Below, in pieces: positions 1 through 12,659 of a stretch of DNA of 64,000 nt. Position 1 is the first letter of the stretch; every line of letters begins with the position of its first letter. The translations under genes and the position numbers were made by a program. Source of the DNA: Parasponia andersonii (lineage: Eukaryota > Streptophyta > Magnoliopsida > Rosales > Cannabaceae); assembly GCA_002914805.1 (NCBI GenBank), contig JXTB01000235.1, positions 571,634-635,633 of the forward strand, read 5' to 3'. Under the pieces are notes generated by a model. That model ran no database searches. It was not told where the DNA came from and saw only the letters and a program-made list of their open reading frames with translations.

Positions 1-1180
1 TTAAGAAAATACAGAAATTCATTCCATAAAATAAATTTCGGATAAAGTTAATTGAAAAAATAACTATAATTTGACAAAAAGTAACAAAACTAAATCCCAC
101 TCTTATGCCAAAAAAATAATTATAATAAAGTTCCAAAACATATTTCATTTATGTTGAATTTAAATAAACTGAAATTGAAAAAAAGTAAAAAACATAAAAA
201 AAAAAGGATTGTATTAATCATGCAGGAGAAAAACCAAAAAAAAAAAAAGAAAAGAAAAGAATGGAATCATACATAAATTAAAATGGACTCTTTATAAAAT
301 TTTGAGGTTAAACCCATCATTTTCAGTTATATATATCAAATAAGACTTTGAGGTTTATATATATATATATATATACGTATAAAAATTCTAGCACTAAAAA
401 CCTGAAATTCCGGATTAGTTATATAAAAAGAACGAAAAATCTTAAAATTTTAAAAATCCAGTTAAATTGGGCCAAAAATAAACATTTGATAAAAATTTAG
501 TATGCGAAAATATAACGTGAAAAAAAACTGACTTTATTTCTTAATTATTTTATAATTTCGAAACTTTCTTTTAAAAAAACGTCAAAAATAAATGGATCTT
601 TTGACTTAGTTTACCAAATCCTTGATTCAGACCTAATTTAGTTAGATTCTATAATCTAATTTTTTTTATATAATCAAAAAATTCAATTTTTTTGCTAATT
701 AAAAAGAAAACCAAAGTTTTTTTTTTCCGATAATAACTTATATAAAACATAATATACGTATGTTTAAAGGCATCTAAGATGTTGGAATATCACCTCATTC
801 CTCGTTCGATTTTCATATTTGACAAAAAACGTTGCATTTTGGTTTCATTTTTGGGTTTGTGTCGATGTTTCGTAAAGGATATATATCTTACGTTAATAAT
901 GATCTATTTTCATTATCGTGGGTCCCTTCGAACATTGCTGTATATATATTCAATCTCCAAAGTTACATCCCACAGAACAGTTTTTCTCAATGTGTAGTTC
1001 TTGATGCATCTCCAATCCATATAACCCTAAATCACTGATGAGTGAGGATTAAATATTTCTGTACAAAGACTCTTTCCATTGGTATTTCCGATTTGTGCTT
1101 TTCTCTGAATCTTCTTGTTTTTTAGGTAAGTATTTACTCCTGCAAAAAGTGAGCATATATACGAGAGAAAGACTTATCCA
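1..1180. other. AT-rich intergenic sequence upstream of the NPF gene
   Basis: Very AT-rich DNA with homopolymer runs and a TA microsatellite at about 355-375. No coding similarity is recognisable and the short open frames here look like chance. The last few hundred bases (about 780-1180) are less extreme in composition and probably carry the promoter and leader of the downstream transporter gene, but no clear TATA box could be assigned. Confidence 0.5.
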
Positions 1181-3427
1181 ATGGGATCTTCCGTGAGGAT
1201 AGCAGGTAATAATGAAACAAATCTCTTTAGTAGACTAGTTTTACTTATCATTACCTTACATGCATGTATACGCAGGCTTAGTTAGTCTTTTCAAATATGA
1301 TTTAGAGTTTTAATTAGTACGTATTGACGAATTTTCGTCGATTGTGTAGTTCTAAAATGGTCGGACATAGTAGCTGAATACGCCTTGTTCATGCTGATGA
1401 CATGCTTGAAGAATGCGTGGAATCTAAACTTCAGGATTGCTGCGGCAATTGTCAATGTGTTTTGGGGCATGATGGCAATTATGCCCATTTTCATGAAATT
1501 TATGAAGCTTAAATTTGAAATGCCTGACCATTGGGTGGTTTTGCTATGCAGTTTTGCCTATACCATTGTAAGTCCAGCATAATATGCATATTTTAGAATT
1601 TAGATGCATTGAAAATTATTTTCTCAGTGTAAACAAATTCGACTTAATTAGGTTCTTTAAGGCAAAAACCCTATGAACTATTCAATTAATATAAAAAAAA
1701 TCCGTAAAACTTTTGACTAATTGTCATAAGAATGTCTTGTATTTTTCAAAATTCATATTATTGTATTTTCAAATTAAAAGAACCTAATCCAAACGTGCGC
1801 ATTATATTCCCAAAACCACAAGCTCTTACGTACGTGATGATCAATACAAATCGACAATATGAAGGTGTTTATATTACAAATTTCACCATCTGTTTCTCAC
1901 AATTTTCACATTTACCGATGATGCAACCATTTCTGAAATCAGGGATTAGGCCTTCTGTCATTCTCAACTCCAAAAACTGTGTCTGGAAAAACGGACAATT
2001 CGAACGACGTTGGGCACAGGACATTGTTTTATATGTCCTTACCTTTCATAGCCGTTGCTAGATCTGGTTATGCAATCTCATTAGAGAAACTCATCAATGA
2101 CGAAAAAGGCGGCATATTAGGCACTGCCATCCACTTTTCCTTGAGCATCGGAGCGATGTTCGTCGTAAACATAGTTGGCATGACAATTTCGTACATAGTA
2201 AAGCAATGTTCCACAAGGTTCGGAGTACCAGCATTGTGTATGGTAGTGTCAACGCTTATTTTCTCAACTGGCGTCTGTTCATACGGCCGTCGCACCACGG
2301 ATTCTCTCTTTACTACGGTATTTAATAGTGTCAATCAGCTCATAGCTTGCATGCTTAAGCTCGTTAAAAAAATTACTCTATGCTTGCTAAGGTACATATT
2401 CACTCTCTCCCTATAACTTAATGTACGTATGTTGTAATTGGCTTGGACTAACCCTAAAACTAATTTTCGATCTTTAACGAATCGCAGGTGCTTCTTTTTT
2501 TGTTATTTCAAGTATTTTGACACAACTCACCAACCTACAACAGAGCAGAGAAATGATCCAGTGATTGAAGAGACCAAATTCCTCATATCACTATTTCCAA
2601 TATTCTTGCTGGGGTTGGTATCTTCCTTAGGGAATACTTTTTTTCTTGAGCAAGCATACTCCATGAAACACAAAATCTTGGCACCATTACTCCTCAGCTT
2701 GTACAAACTCGCCAAATTTCTGTTCCCCAAATTTTATTTCGACATTGCGGATTCATGGTTACCGGCGTGTTGTACAGGTATAAAAAGGGGGCTTAACCGG
2801 ATCGGAATGGCCTTGTCATTGATATTTGCGTTACTATGTTGTGTCATTGCTGCAAAGGTTGAGAGTCGAAGACTCAACAACAAGGGTCATGAACAAATGA
2901 GCATACTTTATCTTGTTCCCCAGTTTTTTCTACTAGGAGGCTTTTATGGGATGGCCTATGAGAGCATCGAGAGGTTCTTCAAGGACTGCGAAATCCCGGA
3001 CCGAATGAAACCCTACATGGTTGATTCAGCGGTTGGTGTTTTTGGACTGGGGAACATTGGCAGTGTGTTGTTGGTCCATGTAGTACACCAAGTTACTTTG
3101 AATGGAAAAAGACGAAAAAGTTGGTTTGATCAAACTATAGACGAAAGTCGTTTGGATAAGTATTATTGGCTTCTGAGTGTTTGGACCGCAGCTAATTTTG
3201 TATGGTACATACTCGTGGCACTTCGATTCCCTCCGAAAAAGAGGTCATCTACACCCGAGTCAGATGAGGAAGGCTGTTTCCCCTATACCATGATAAGGAA
3301 ATATTGTGATTTTCTCAAATGTTTGCCATTAAGATTCCCTAATTGTTTTTGTTGTTGTTGTTACCTTTGTTATTGTTGTTCTTCTAACCCCAAGGAGGAA
3401 GCCTACACTGTAAGTCGTGTAGCTTAA
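1181..3427 (+). CDS. NRT1/PTR family (NPF5-like) membrane transporter, four exons
   Basis: Proton-coupled oligopeptide/nitrate transporter family; substrate not predictable. Exons read from the sequence: 1181-1205, 1350-1567, 1943-2391, 2488-3427. All introns are GT-AG, phases agree, and the total of 1632 nt gives 543 residues, close to the usual 550-600. Family landmarks: SDIVAEYALF in the first membrane segment, AAAIVNVFWG shortly after, GLGLLSFSTP at the start of exon 3, then a phenylalanine- and leucine-rich C-terminal half with several membrane segments. The E-x-x-E-R/K motif that many NPF members carry in the first helix is not present, as in some NPF5 proteins. The start was chosen because a short first exon (MGSSVRIA) joins in frame to the conserved helix. 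Oddity: a tail with eight cysteines in twelve residues (517-528). Whether it is expressed is unknown, and NPF5 placement is from memory of the family. Confidence 0.85.
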
Positions 3428-3507
3428 TTAGTAGTAGTATTTGTGGTTTGCAATTTGGTCTTCAATCAACCGATCTTAGGATGCTTAGGCTACTAAGTCC
3501 AGGGAAT

Positions 3508-5705
3508 GGTACTGTCACGACCCAAAACCCAGGCTAGTGGCAGAAGGGAAATTTCACAAAGGTGGGAAATTCCTTGATTTATTTGAAAAGTGTCAAAAGT
3601 TCTAGTTTTTATAAAAACGATCCATTTAAATAAAATAATCGGAATTTCATCCCGTGAACCACTCTCACAGTTCGCATACACCATTAAACATAGATTGAAT
3701 AATAATTAAAAATCACGAAGTCACATAAAAGCCGAAGCATCACCATCATCCACAACAAAAGTCAAATACCAGAATGGCATACATAAGTTCGCAGATAAAA
3801 TAAAAAGCAGTAATCTTGGTTCAATGCTAATACAAAACTCAAATAGTCCAAAGACTACGACAACAAACTCTTAGCATTACTAAGAGACGAACTGCAATCC
3901 AGATGACCTCTTATTCCTCTTGATCCCCAAGATCGCACTGGACACCACCGGAGGAAGAAGAAAGGGGGGTGAGCATAAAATGCCCAGTAAGAAAAACAAT
4001 TACCTCGATCGAAAATATTTTAGTGATGGAGAATTCATGCATAGTTAGCTTAGTCCAAAACATACATATATATATATATAATCCAAACCGGAAATCCATA
4101 TATATATATATATAAAGTAGTGTAATCAAAACCATCCAATTCATATGCACATGGCACAAATCAACCATACCCATGAGCAGTCATCCTCTCATTTGTGGAA
4201 ACCCAGGATGATGGCACTAAGTATGCCTAACAGCTTGCCTGATACCTAAGCCCATACCCGGAGGGGACACTCGTGTGTCGGCTACCAAACCTGGAGGGGC
4301 GACTGAATTGCCTATGCCTGTCAAATGGGGAGGTAATCAAAAGTAACAAAACCCTGCGCGAGTTTACGGACTTTCACCGACGGTGGGGCACGCAGCGCCA
4401 TACTATAAACCCACGATGCTAACACGGTGTTCATGTATGATTCTATGACACGTGCAATACAGAACTGAAGTGTGAAAATAATCGTGCTCTGGTTTTTCAG
4501 TAAGATCAGCATATTAGGTTTTTATAGAAAAACGGGCAACATAACGGCCCTATTTTTAATATACCCAAAATAACCTGCACTCAGAAAATTCCCAGAGCAA
4601 TACAATATATATCTCATACAACCAATTCCCATCACAGATATTCGAGTAACCAAAAATCACATTTATTCTCATATGTTGCAGAAAATAAGTTTTATTCAAA
4701 ACCGATATAAAACAGAGGTAATTGAGTCTCAGCCTCAATCGAATAGCAATACCCTACTATCGAATCCTCAAGGTGTCGTTGACGATCGCCCGGAGGGTCG
4801 AGAACCAATTCCAAGCCCTCGATCGTCCTCTTGCGAAAAATCAACTTCTCACCGGAGCTTCAATTCCACAAACAGATCTTTTCGCTAAATTCCTAGTACC
4901 CAAAATAGCTAGGTTAGACATATAACTTATTCAATTCGGGTCTGGGCTCACACCGGGCCGGTGGCACGCAAAACGAGACAAATCTCGACCGTCCGATCTC
5001 GATTTCCATGCCGATCACTAAACATAGGCAATATATATATATATCAAACTTCTCCATTTTCCGAGTACATTCCAAAAATGACAACAAAAACACAATTTAG
5101 CAGCTGGATCAAAAAGTCAAACTTAAACTTAAAATATCCAAAAATGGCAACTTTCAATCCGAGCAAAATGAGGTTGAGATATATATACCTTGATGATCCT
5201 TGAGACGAGACGAATCTAACGGGACTGGTTGAGGGTTGAATGGTGGTCGGAATCGTCGCCGATGACGAAAAAACCGAAACGGCGACTTGGAGGATTTCCG
5301 GCGTTGTAGGCGACGGCGGCGGCTGGCGAGAGGCGGCAGAGCTTCAGCACGGTCTGGCGAGTCGACGCCGGTCGATGGCATAAGCGGACGATGGCCGGAG
5401 CGGCTCCTGCGGCGGTCCCTGCTTCTTCCGGCCGAGAAACGCAGAGAGAGAGAGAGATCGGGCGAGAAGAGAGAGAGAAAGAAAAGAAAAGGACAGGGCA
5501 TGTGGCCCTGTCTTATAGGGCTATGCAATTTTTCAAAAATTATACATAAGTCCCCAAATTTCAAATCTTTATCAATCTTGTCCCCCAAAAATTATAATTT
5601 AGTCTTTCTGTACAAAATTTTTGTAAATTAATCCCTCCAATATTTTATCCGAAAATTAGTAAATTGTCTAAATTATCCTCCCACAATCCAGGTTTTTACA
5701 GGTAC
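3508..5705 (-). mobile_element. Solo LTR of a Ty3/gypsy chromovirus-type element (copy 1), with 5-bp target duplication
   Basis: The LTR body is 3513-5700 (2188 bp). It is bounded by TGTCACGACCC on the left and GGTTTTTACA on the right, and is flanked directly by the 5-bp duplication GGTAC (3508-3512 and 5701-5705). Read on the minus strand it starts TGTAAAAACC and ends GGGTCGTGACA, an ending I associate with Tekay/Del-type plant chromoviruses, so transcription is placed on the minus strand. It has a CCTATAA-like box and a CT-rich leader around 5400-5520. No internal region is present, so this is a recombined solo LTR. Related copies lie at 6088, 23854 and 30563. Confidence 0.8.
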
Positions 5706-6087
5706 TGTACATGTCTTCAATTTCTTTGTATTTACTTTACTTTGCATTTATTTTATTGGGACGTTATTCTTAAGACTGAACCTTTTGGAATCAGTTGATT
5801 ATTTAATGCAATAACATTGTTAGTATTTTATCAATTTTCTTCATTTTTATTTTCGTTAACTTTATTCCATGTCATCACCAAATAGGATCTCAAAATAATA
5901 TAGACGATTAATCATGTTTTTGGCCCTTAAAGTTATGTGAAACTCGGACTGAGATTTACTTGCCATTTTGCTGTCTTAATTTGTTGTCTCATCCACTTAA
6001 ATCAAGATAACTTACTATTTTTTTTAGTAACCACCCTCTTTATTAAAAAATTAATTTGTTTAATTGATATTATATTTTGTGAAGAGT
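5706..6087. other. Intergenic, nothing recognised
   Basis: AT-rich sequence between two LTR copies. No coding similarity, tandem repeat or terminal repeat was seen. Confidence 0.4.
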
Positions 6088-7515
6088 TGTCACAATCCAA
6101 ACCTCAGGCCAGTAGTAGAAAAGGAATTTCACAAGTGGAAATTCATAATTTATTTTAGAAAATTTTAGAAACTGCAATTCTTAAAAAAAAACGACAACTA
6201 GTTTAAAAACGACAGCTTTTGTAAATGTTTACAAATATAGTTTAAATTATAAATTCTCACAATTTGTGATCACCACTAGACATAAACTGTTAATAATAGT
6301 AATAAAACATAAATATGCATCACATCATCATCGCCATTAGGCATCACAGATAATACAGGCTAAATCCAAAGTATGAGCCTTAAATGTTATTACAACTTCA
6401 AAATGAGTTACTAAGTAGTTACCAACTACCAAACTGGGATAAACTTTTTCTTGGATTACTTCGCCCCGAAGTTGCCCAAGTCGCACTGTAAATCACCCGA
6501 GAAGGGAAGGGAAGGGAAGGGAAAGGGGTAAGCATTCACATGCTCAGTAGGAGTTTTAATTACCCTTTTTGGTATGAATGTAACTTTTCAAACCTGCATG
6601 GTTAGTACCTTTCCAAAATCCATTTATAAAACAAGTTTACAAAGTAATCAAGATCATAAGTAACCATGTAATCAAAACCAAAACCAAAGTCATAATCATG
6701 TTGTTAAAACCAAAACCCAAAATCATAATCCTATTTCAAACAAAAACTAAAGTCACCATGTTGTACGTATCATAAATCAACCAAGTGTAAGTCGGAGAGT
6801 TCTCATTCTCCCGTTACAACTCTGTAATACCTCTATAACAGAGGTATACAGTATCCTGACACTACTCGGAGAGGTGTCAACAAATCCTGCGCAGGGGCCT
6901 AGGTCTCTCACCTAGCGCAGTAACTCGCCAGTGATCTAAATACCATGATGCTAAAATGGAACTCAATTATGTGATCCTACGATAGGTGCAACATATAATA
7001 GAGTGTGTAGTAACCATGCATCAAGTATATCAAGAAATCATGCTTTAAAACTTATTTGGTATTATTCTAAGATTTATAGAAAATCGGGAAGCACAACGAT
7101 TGTATTTTTCCAAAATCAAAATGTTAAACCTGTATAAAAACCATACAATCCAATCCCATAACAATCCAATATATCTCAACAGTTCATAATCTTATCAATT
7201 ATCCAATCAAAATAATTAAATCTATTAAAATCGACAATTTTAAATAATAGGATACAATACACATTTTCATTAAAATAAGTATAAAAATTTGGTAATTGAA
7301 CCCCTACCTCATTAGAATAGTGATATCACACCAATGGGTCCTTAAGATACCGTTGAACGATCACTCGGAGGGTCGGGAACCAATTATAAGCCCTCGATCG
7401 CTCACTTGTGAAAAATCAACTCCTCAACGGAGTTTTGAATCAACAAACAGACCTCTTTGTTGAACTTCTAGTACCCAAAATAACTAGATTAGACATATAA
7501 TTTATTACTTGAGTT
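6088..7515 (-). mobile_element. Diverged, truncated relative of the chromovirus-type solo LTR (copy 2)
   Basis: Starts TGTCACAATCC and follows copy 1 in order: the grey block of the AAGGAATTTCAC segment, the 'opposed' CT/AG blocks, the GATCACTCGGAGGGTCGGGAA segment near 7362, and the CTAGTACCCAAAATAACTAG segment near 7470. It is much more diverged than the other three copies and its similarity fades near 7515. No target duplication was found, so it is an older fossil. Confidence 0.6.
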
Positions 7516-8037
7516 GTCCACATGTAAGTGGACAGCAAATGAGACAATAGATCTAGGTCCATAAAACTATACACTTTTATTGAGCTGATCCTTAGAATTA
7601 TTATAATTAGCCCGCTAATCCTTTTTAACATGCTCCAATAAAAATTTTCACGAAAGGGATTAAAAGTTTAAAACAACTCTTTTTTTTTTTTCAAAAATAT
7701 TTAGGTACCAATACTAAAATTATTTGTTCCCAAAGTTAACAAAATAAGTGTCTACGGACTAACAAAAGACAACTTGACTAACAAAAGACAATTTTAATTA
7801 ATATTTAAGGATCAAAACAATAAAATTTAATGTTGATGTTTAATTTCAAAATGAGAATTTAGAAATAGTTTAATGACCAACAAAGTTACTAATCAAAAAT
7901 AGAAAACATATATAATTTTGAATTGATAATAAAAACATATATTTAATTAGACCATTCTATATTTAAATATAAATAGTTTAATTTCAAAAGATATAAATTC
8001 ATCAATATTGATCTATATTTAATGGTGTTCACATAAC
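7516..8037. other. Intergenic, nothing recognised
   Basis: AT-rich sequence with no coding or repeat signal that I could identify, between an LTR fossil and a hAT remnant. Confidence 0.4.
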
Positions 8038-9017
8038 CCATGGTGGAGCCAGAACTTCATTATAACAAGGGCAAAAGATAATGTTTTCATAGGTAATAAT
8101 ATTCCAAATAAACCTCATTTTGGAAGTTGCAAAATAATATTCCAAATAAACCTTAATAAACTATATTACAAATAGCTCCGACGAGTTTCCATATTTTGGA
8201 AGCACTACATAATAACCTCATTTTCAATAGCATCACAGAGTTTTTTCTCAATGTACACGACCAAATTATAATTCATCCATTCATCTCCTATTAGATTGTG
8301 TTATCGATTCTTTATTATATTCATAGCAGAAAATACTCTCTCTATAGTGGTAGTAGCAACCGGTAAAATTAGTGCTAAAGACCACTAATACTTTTCAATT
8401 CTAAAAAGTTTTGACTCGAGCGCATATCAATGATATAAGTTTCAAGTTGATCATCAAGCGCCATAAGCTCTACTGCAGAAAAATCATTTTCATAATACTT
8501 AGCAAGCTGAATTAACTTCTGTTTATCAAAAGCAGAGAATAAATCATCAGGACATAAGCATGCTACACAAAGTAGCAACTCAGTATTTACCTCAGAGAAG
8601 GAATCATTCAACTTTTGTAGCTGCATATCAATGACAGAGTAAAATAACTCAATGTGCGCAGAAATAATGCAAATTTGTGATTACTTCAGCTTTGTATTGT
8701 TGCCTCCCTCGAGCTATATAGTTTCCATCCATATTGGAAATATCAATTTTGTGTTTCGACAAAAGAAAGAGACTTCATCCAAAAGAGAATCCCACCCACT
8801 CTCTCTCTCATCACTCGTAGTTGTTCTTTACAAAATTTCACTAAAGCTATAGCATTTACAATATCTTGATCATTCTTCTATAATGCCTTTGACAATTCAT
8901 TTGTAATTCCTAATACGGTCCTCATCAAATGTAAATAGAATACAAAATCAAATGATTGCATAATGTCCAATAAATTATTTGCTTCATATCTCTGTTCAAA
9001 GTTAGATCCATCATCAG
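8038..9017 (-). mobile_element. 3' part of a TTF-type hAT DNA transposon, minus strand
   Basis: Reading right to left, the sequence encodes the C-terminal half of a plant TTF-type zinc finger/hAT transposase: a frame at 8375-8626 contains LLLCVACLCPDDLFSAFDKQ and LMALDDQLETYIIDMRSS, typical of the region just before the hAT dimerisation domain, and the remains of that domain follow towards 8240. The left end (CCATGGTGGAGCCAGAAC on the plus strand) resembles the 3' terminal inverted repeat of this family. The fragment stops at 9017, where a second hAT end begins. It is a non-functional remnant. Confidence 0.7.
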
Positions 9018-10068
9018 GGGAGAGGGAAGAAAAGCAAGTGGGGGCCAAGGCCCCCACTTAAATAATTTTTTTTTTCTGTTTTATATGTAAAATAAATTGA
9101 AGTTTTTATTTGGCCCCTCTAAAATTTTTTCCTTTCAATACTACCCCCATTAAAGAGATGAATTGGCATAATTGTTCATTTAATTATTCATTAATTTTTA
9201 AACTTTTTTATTTCAGTCTTTCAAGTCATTATACGTGGATTCGCAAAAAATAAAAATAAAAATAAAAATAACAAAAAAAATCTGTATACATAGAATACAG
9301 AAAGACTTCTTTCCGTTTTTTAAAATTAGGATACTTGGAATACAAAAAAACTTCTTAGTATTCTTATTTCCTCACACACAAAACCATATTCATCCTCTTA
9401 GTTTCCAATTCCAAACCTCCATGAAAATAAGCAAACCTCCATAAAAAAGGGAAGTGAAGATTTAAAAAAATAAAAAAATCGATTTATATAATTTCTAAGG
9501 TGCGCATCTTTCAGATTCTATAAATTAAATCGTTTAATTATCTATTTCTATTTTCTATTTGTTTAAATGAAAACTTATTATCTTGTTTTAGCTGTTGAAA
9601 TACTATAGATCGTTTTTTTCCCTTTTTTTTTCCTATCTATTTTGTTTTGATTGGATATTCGTTAGCTAGTACAAGTTTTGTATTAATTGTTTCTTATTAG
9701 TTATTAGCTAGTATATGATTCTAAATTCAACAGTAAGAAAAATTTGTTCTTATTGTTTATTTATTATAATTACCTTGTCTTATTTATTTATTTATTTTGA
9801 ATGGTTAGAACTACCTTAATTATTAGTTATTATCCAATTTGTTTTTTACTTTTTTACATCAATGTAGATTGTCGGAAAGGATATTGTAACATATATCTTT
9901 TTTAGAATTTAATTCTTCCAATATTAAGTCGTAAAGTATATACTAATGTATTGTGGTACCGTGATTCCGTTATAAAGCTATTAAATTAAGACTATACAAT
10001 TATGTGTATATATAGATATATGCTGATGATTTAAAGTGTGTATATATAAGTTGTCAATCTAATACGTA

Positions 10069-10271
10069 TTTTTTTTTTACCTATGTATATGTATTATTTT
10101 TTAGCCATTAGATCATCATCTAATGGTGATCTAACGGCTATAATGAGGTGTATAAAAATACGTGTATCATTAATGCTATTTCTTTCTCTTATTTTTTACT
10201 GTAAAAAAATGTGCATAATAAATTTAAATTTTCATTAACTAAATTAATACCTATGCATAGGTAAAAAAAAA
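10069..10271. mobile_element. Possible MITE, about 203 bp, with TA target duplication
   Basis: Terminal inverted repeats TTTTTTTTACCTATG and CATAGGTAAAAAAAA bound a 203-bp segment with TA dinucleotides on both sides (10067-10068 and 10272-10273). The interior contains GATCATCATCTAATGGTGATC, itself partly palindromic. TA duplications suggest a Tc1/mariner-type origin, but the ends do not match the Stowaway consensus I know, and the AT-rich setting makes chance possible. Confidence 0.4.
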
Positions 10272-10709
10272 TACCTACTGGATTGGTGCCCATATATATA
10301 TGTGTATATATATGATGATCTTAAAGTGTCCTGTTTCTCACTAAGTTAGACAAGTGGAAGAGAAAAACGTCTCAGCAATTTCTTTTTTTTTTCCAAGAAA
10401 ATATATCCCATAAATATATAATTGAAGAATCTAATATCTAGTAGGCTAAAAGCACATAAAGTTTTCCAATTTTACCGTTAAATTCTGAGAAAGAATATAC
10501 ATGTGCATAAGCAATTATAGTAATGATAAGTTTTGATATATATGTATATATATATATACATCATTTGCAACTGAATTAATCGATGCGATTAATATTTGAT
10601 GTTAAATAGACAAGATTATAATAAGAGGATCATAATAAGAGAATAATTTTAATCATCAATTGAAAAATTAAGATATATTGGGACTTTTCTATATTTTTAT
10701 TATGTATAG

Positions 10710-12600
10710 ATAATGGGCACAACCAAGCTTGGAAGAAATGTGAGGCCTTGATAGATATAAAGTAATACATTACAACAATTATCTCCAAGTAATTAAGACA
10801 AGCTGAGAATGACTACCGAATTCACTTAAGTGCATCAGTTGCTTGCGTTCGATTTTTTTACGTCAAGGGCATACATTTCGTGGTTATAATCAATCGAAAG
10901 ATTCAAGTAATCAAGGTAACTTTCTCGAGCTATTAAAATTTTTAGCTAGTCATAGTGATGAAATTAAAGGTGCTACGTAAAGAAATGCTCCTGAAAATGA
11001 CAAATTAACCTCCCCTGATGTCCAATAGGATATTGTAAAAGCTGTAGGGGAGGAAACTATCGATGTTATTATTAAAGATATTGGAGATTCAATGTTTTCT
11101 ATTTTAGTTGATGAATCTCGTGGCATCTCAAATGGCTGTTTTTTTTGCGTTATGTGGATAAAATGGTTATGTGATTGAACACTTTATAGGTATTGAACAT
11201 GTTACCAGTACCACAGCTCACTCACTCAAGGCTACATTTGATAGATTATTTCCAAGATATGGGTTGAGCATATCTAGACTATGAGGACAAGGTTATGAAA
11301 AAGTTTATAATATGCAAGGTGAGTTTAGTGGTCTTAAAATACTTATTTTGAAGGAAAAGTCATGTGCTTTTTACATTCACTATTTTACTTATCAACTTCA
11401 ATTGGCTCTTGTAGTTGTGGCAAAATAACATATTCAAGTTGCATCACTATTTAGCTCATTTTCTTCCGCGGTGAATGTTGTTGGAGCATCATCATCTAAA
11501 TGTTGTGATATTCTTAAAGATAAACAAGCTACCATAATTACTGAAGCACTTGTAAATGGTGAGTTATCAAGTGGACGAGATCTAAGCGTTCTGGAGATAT
11601 ACGTTAGAACTCACATTACATTACTTTAATTAACTCGATTATCATGTTCCCATCAGTCATTAAAGTTTTTGAAGTAATTTGTTGATGATGGATCTAGCTT
11701 TGAACAAAGATGTGAAGTAAATAATTTATTGAACATTATGCAATTATTTGATTTTGTGTTCTGCCTGTATTTGATGAGGATCATATTAGAAATTACAAAT
11801 GAATATATTGTCAAAGGAATTACAGAAGAATGATCAAGATATTGTAAATGCTATGGCTTTAGTGAAAATTTGTAAAGAACAACTACAAGTAATGTGAGAG
11901 AGAGGGTGGGATTCTTTTTTTGATAAAGTCTCTTCCTTTATGGAAAACACAACATTGATGTTCCCAGCATGGATGAAAACTATATAGCTTGAGGGAGGCC
12001 ATGACGCAAAGCTCAAGTAATCACTAATTAGCATTATTTTTATGTTGAGCTATTGTACTCTGCCATTGATATACAACTACAAGAGTTGAATGATCGCTTC
12101 GTTGAGGTAAATATTGAGTTGTTACTCTCTGTAGCATGCTTATGTCCTGATGATTTATTCTCTGCTTTTGATAAGCAAAAGTTAATTCAGCTTGCCAAGT
12201 ATTATGCAAAAGATTTTTTTGCAGTAGACTTATGGCACTTGATGATGAGCTTGAAACTTTTATCATTGATATGTGCTCGAGTCAAGACTTTTTAGAATTG
12301 AAGGGTATTAGTGGTCTTTCAAAAAGGATGATTGAGACAAGAAAAGACAAAGTATACCCAAAATTTATAGATTATTGACTTTGGTACTAATTTTACTGGT
12401 TGCCACTGCCACAGTAGAGAGAGTATTTTCTAACATGAAATATATTAAAGAATCAATTACGCAATCGAATAGAAATGAATTGATGAATTATAATGTCGTG
12501 TACATTGAAAAAAAAAAAAACTTTGTAATGGTATTGACAATGAGGCTATTATTCAGCGCTTCCAAAATATGAAAACTCATCGAGGTCGTTTGTAATGTAC
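10710..12600 (+). pseudogene. hAT (TTF-type zinc finger) transposase pseudogene
   Basis: Translation in shifting frames gives the family order: LSASVACVRFFLRQGHTFRG near 10830, NQGNFLELLKFLASHSDEIK near 10910, APENDKLTSPDVQ near 10990, DSMFSILVDESRGIS near 11090, DDGSSFEQRCEVNNLLNIMQ near 11690, LLLSVACLCPDDLFSAFDKQ near 12120 (frame 12053-12295), and the hAT dimerisation motif VATATVERVFSNMKYIKES near 12400 (frame 12375-12572). Full-length members are about 750-800 residues; this copy lacks the N-terminal third and has several stops and frame changes, for instance between 10980 and 11160 and near 12290. It is dead as a coding gene. Confidence 0.8.
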
Positions 12601-12659
12601 TTTATTAAGGTTTCTTTGCAATATTATTATACAATTTCAGATACTTTTCAGGTGATTAT

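Larger units (their letters stand above)
9018..12659 (+). mobile_element. TTF-type hAT DNA transposon remnant, plus strand
   Basis: The left end CAGGGGAGAGGGAAG followed by the GTGGGGGCC/GGCCCCCAC palindrome (about 9040-9058) matches the 5' ends of plant TTF-type hAT elements. Transposase remains run from about 10710 to 12600. The right end is missing: a Tat retroelement begins at 12660 before any 3' inverted repeat is reached. The stretch 9060-10700 has no transposase N-terminus and includes a possible MITE at 10069-10271, so this part has been replaced or heavily decayed. Confidence 0.65.

Noticed and set aside
1732-2061. 109-codon frame overlapping the NPF gene
   Set aside because: It runs through intron 2 into exon 3 in the wrong frame. 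The conserved GLGLLSFSTP block lies in the other frame from 1943.
5154-5588. Minus-strand open frame of 144 codons with Arg/Pro-rich product
   Set aside because: It lies wholly inside the solo LTR, in its CT-rich, GC-richer leader part, and the matching places in the other LTR copies do not keep the same frame. It is a composition effect.
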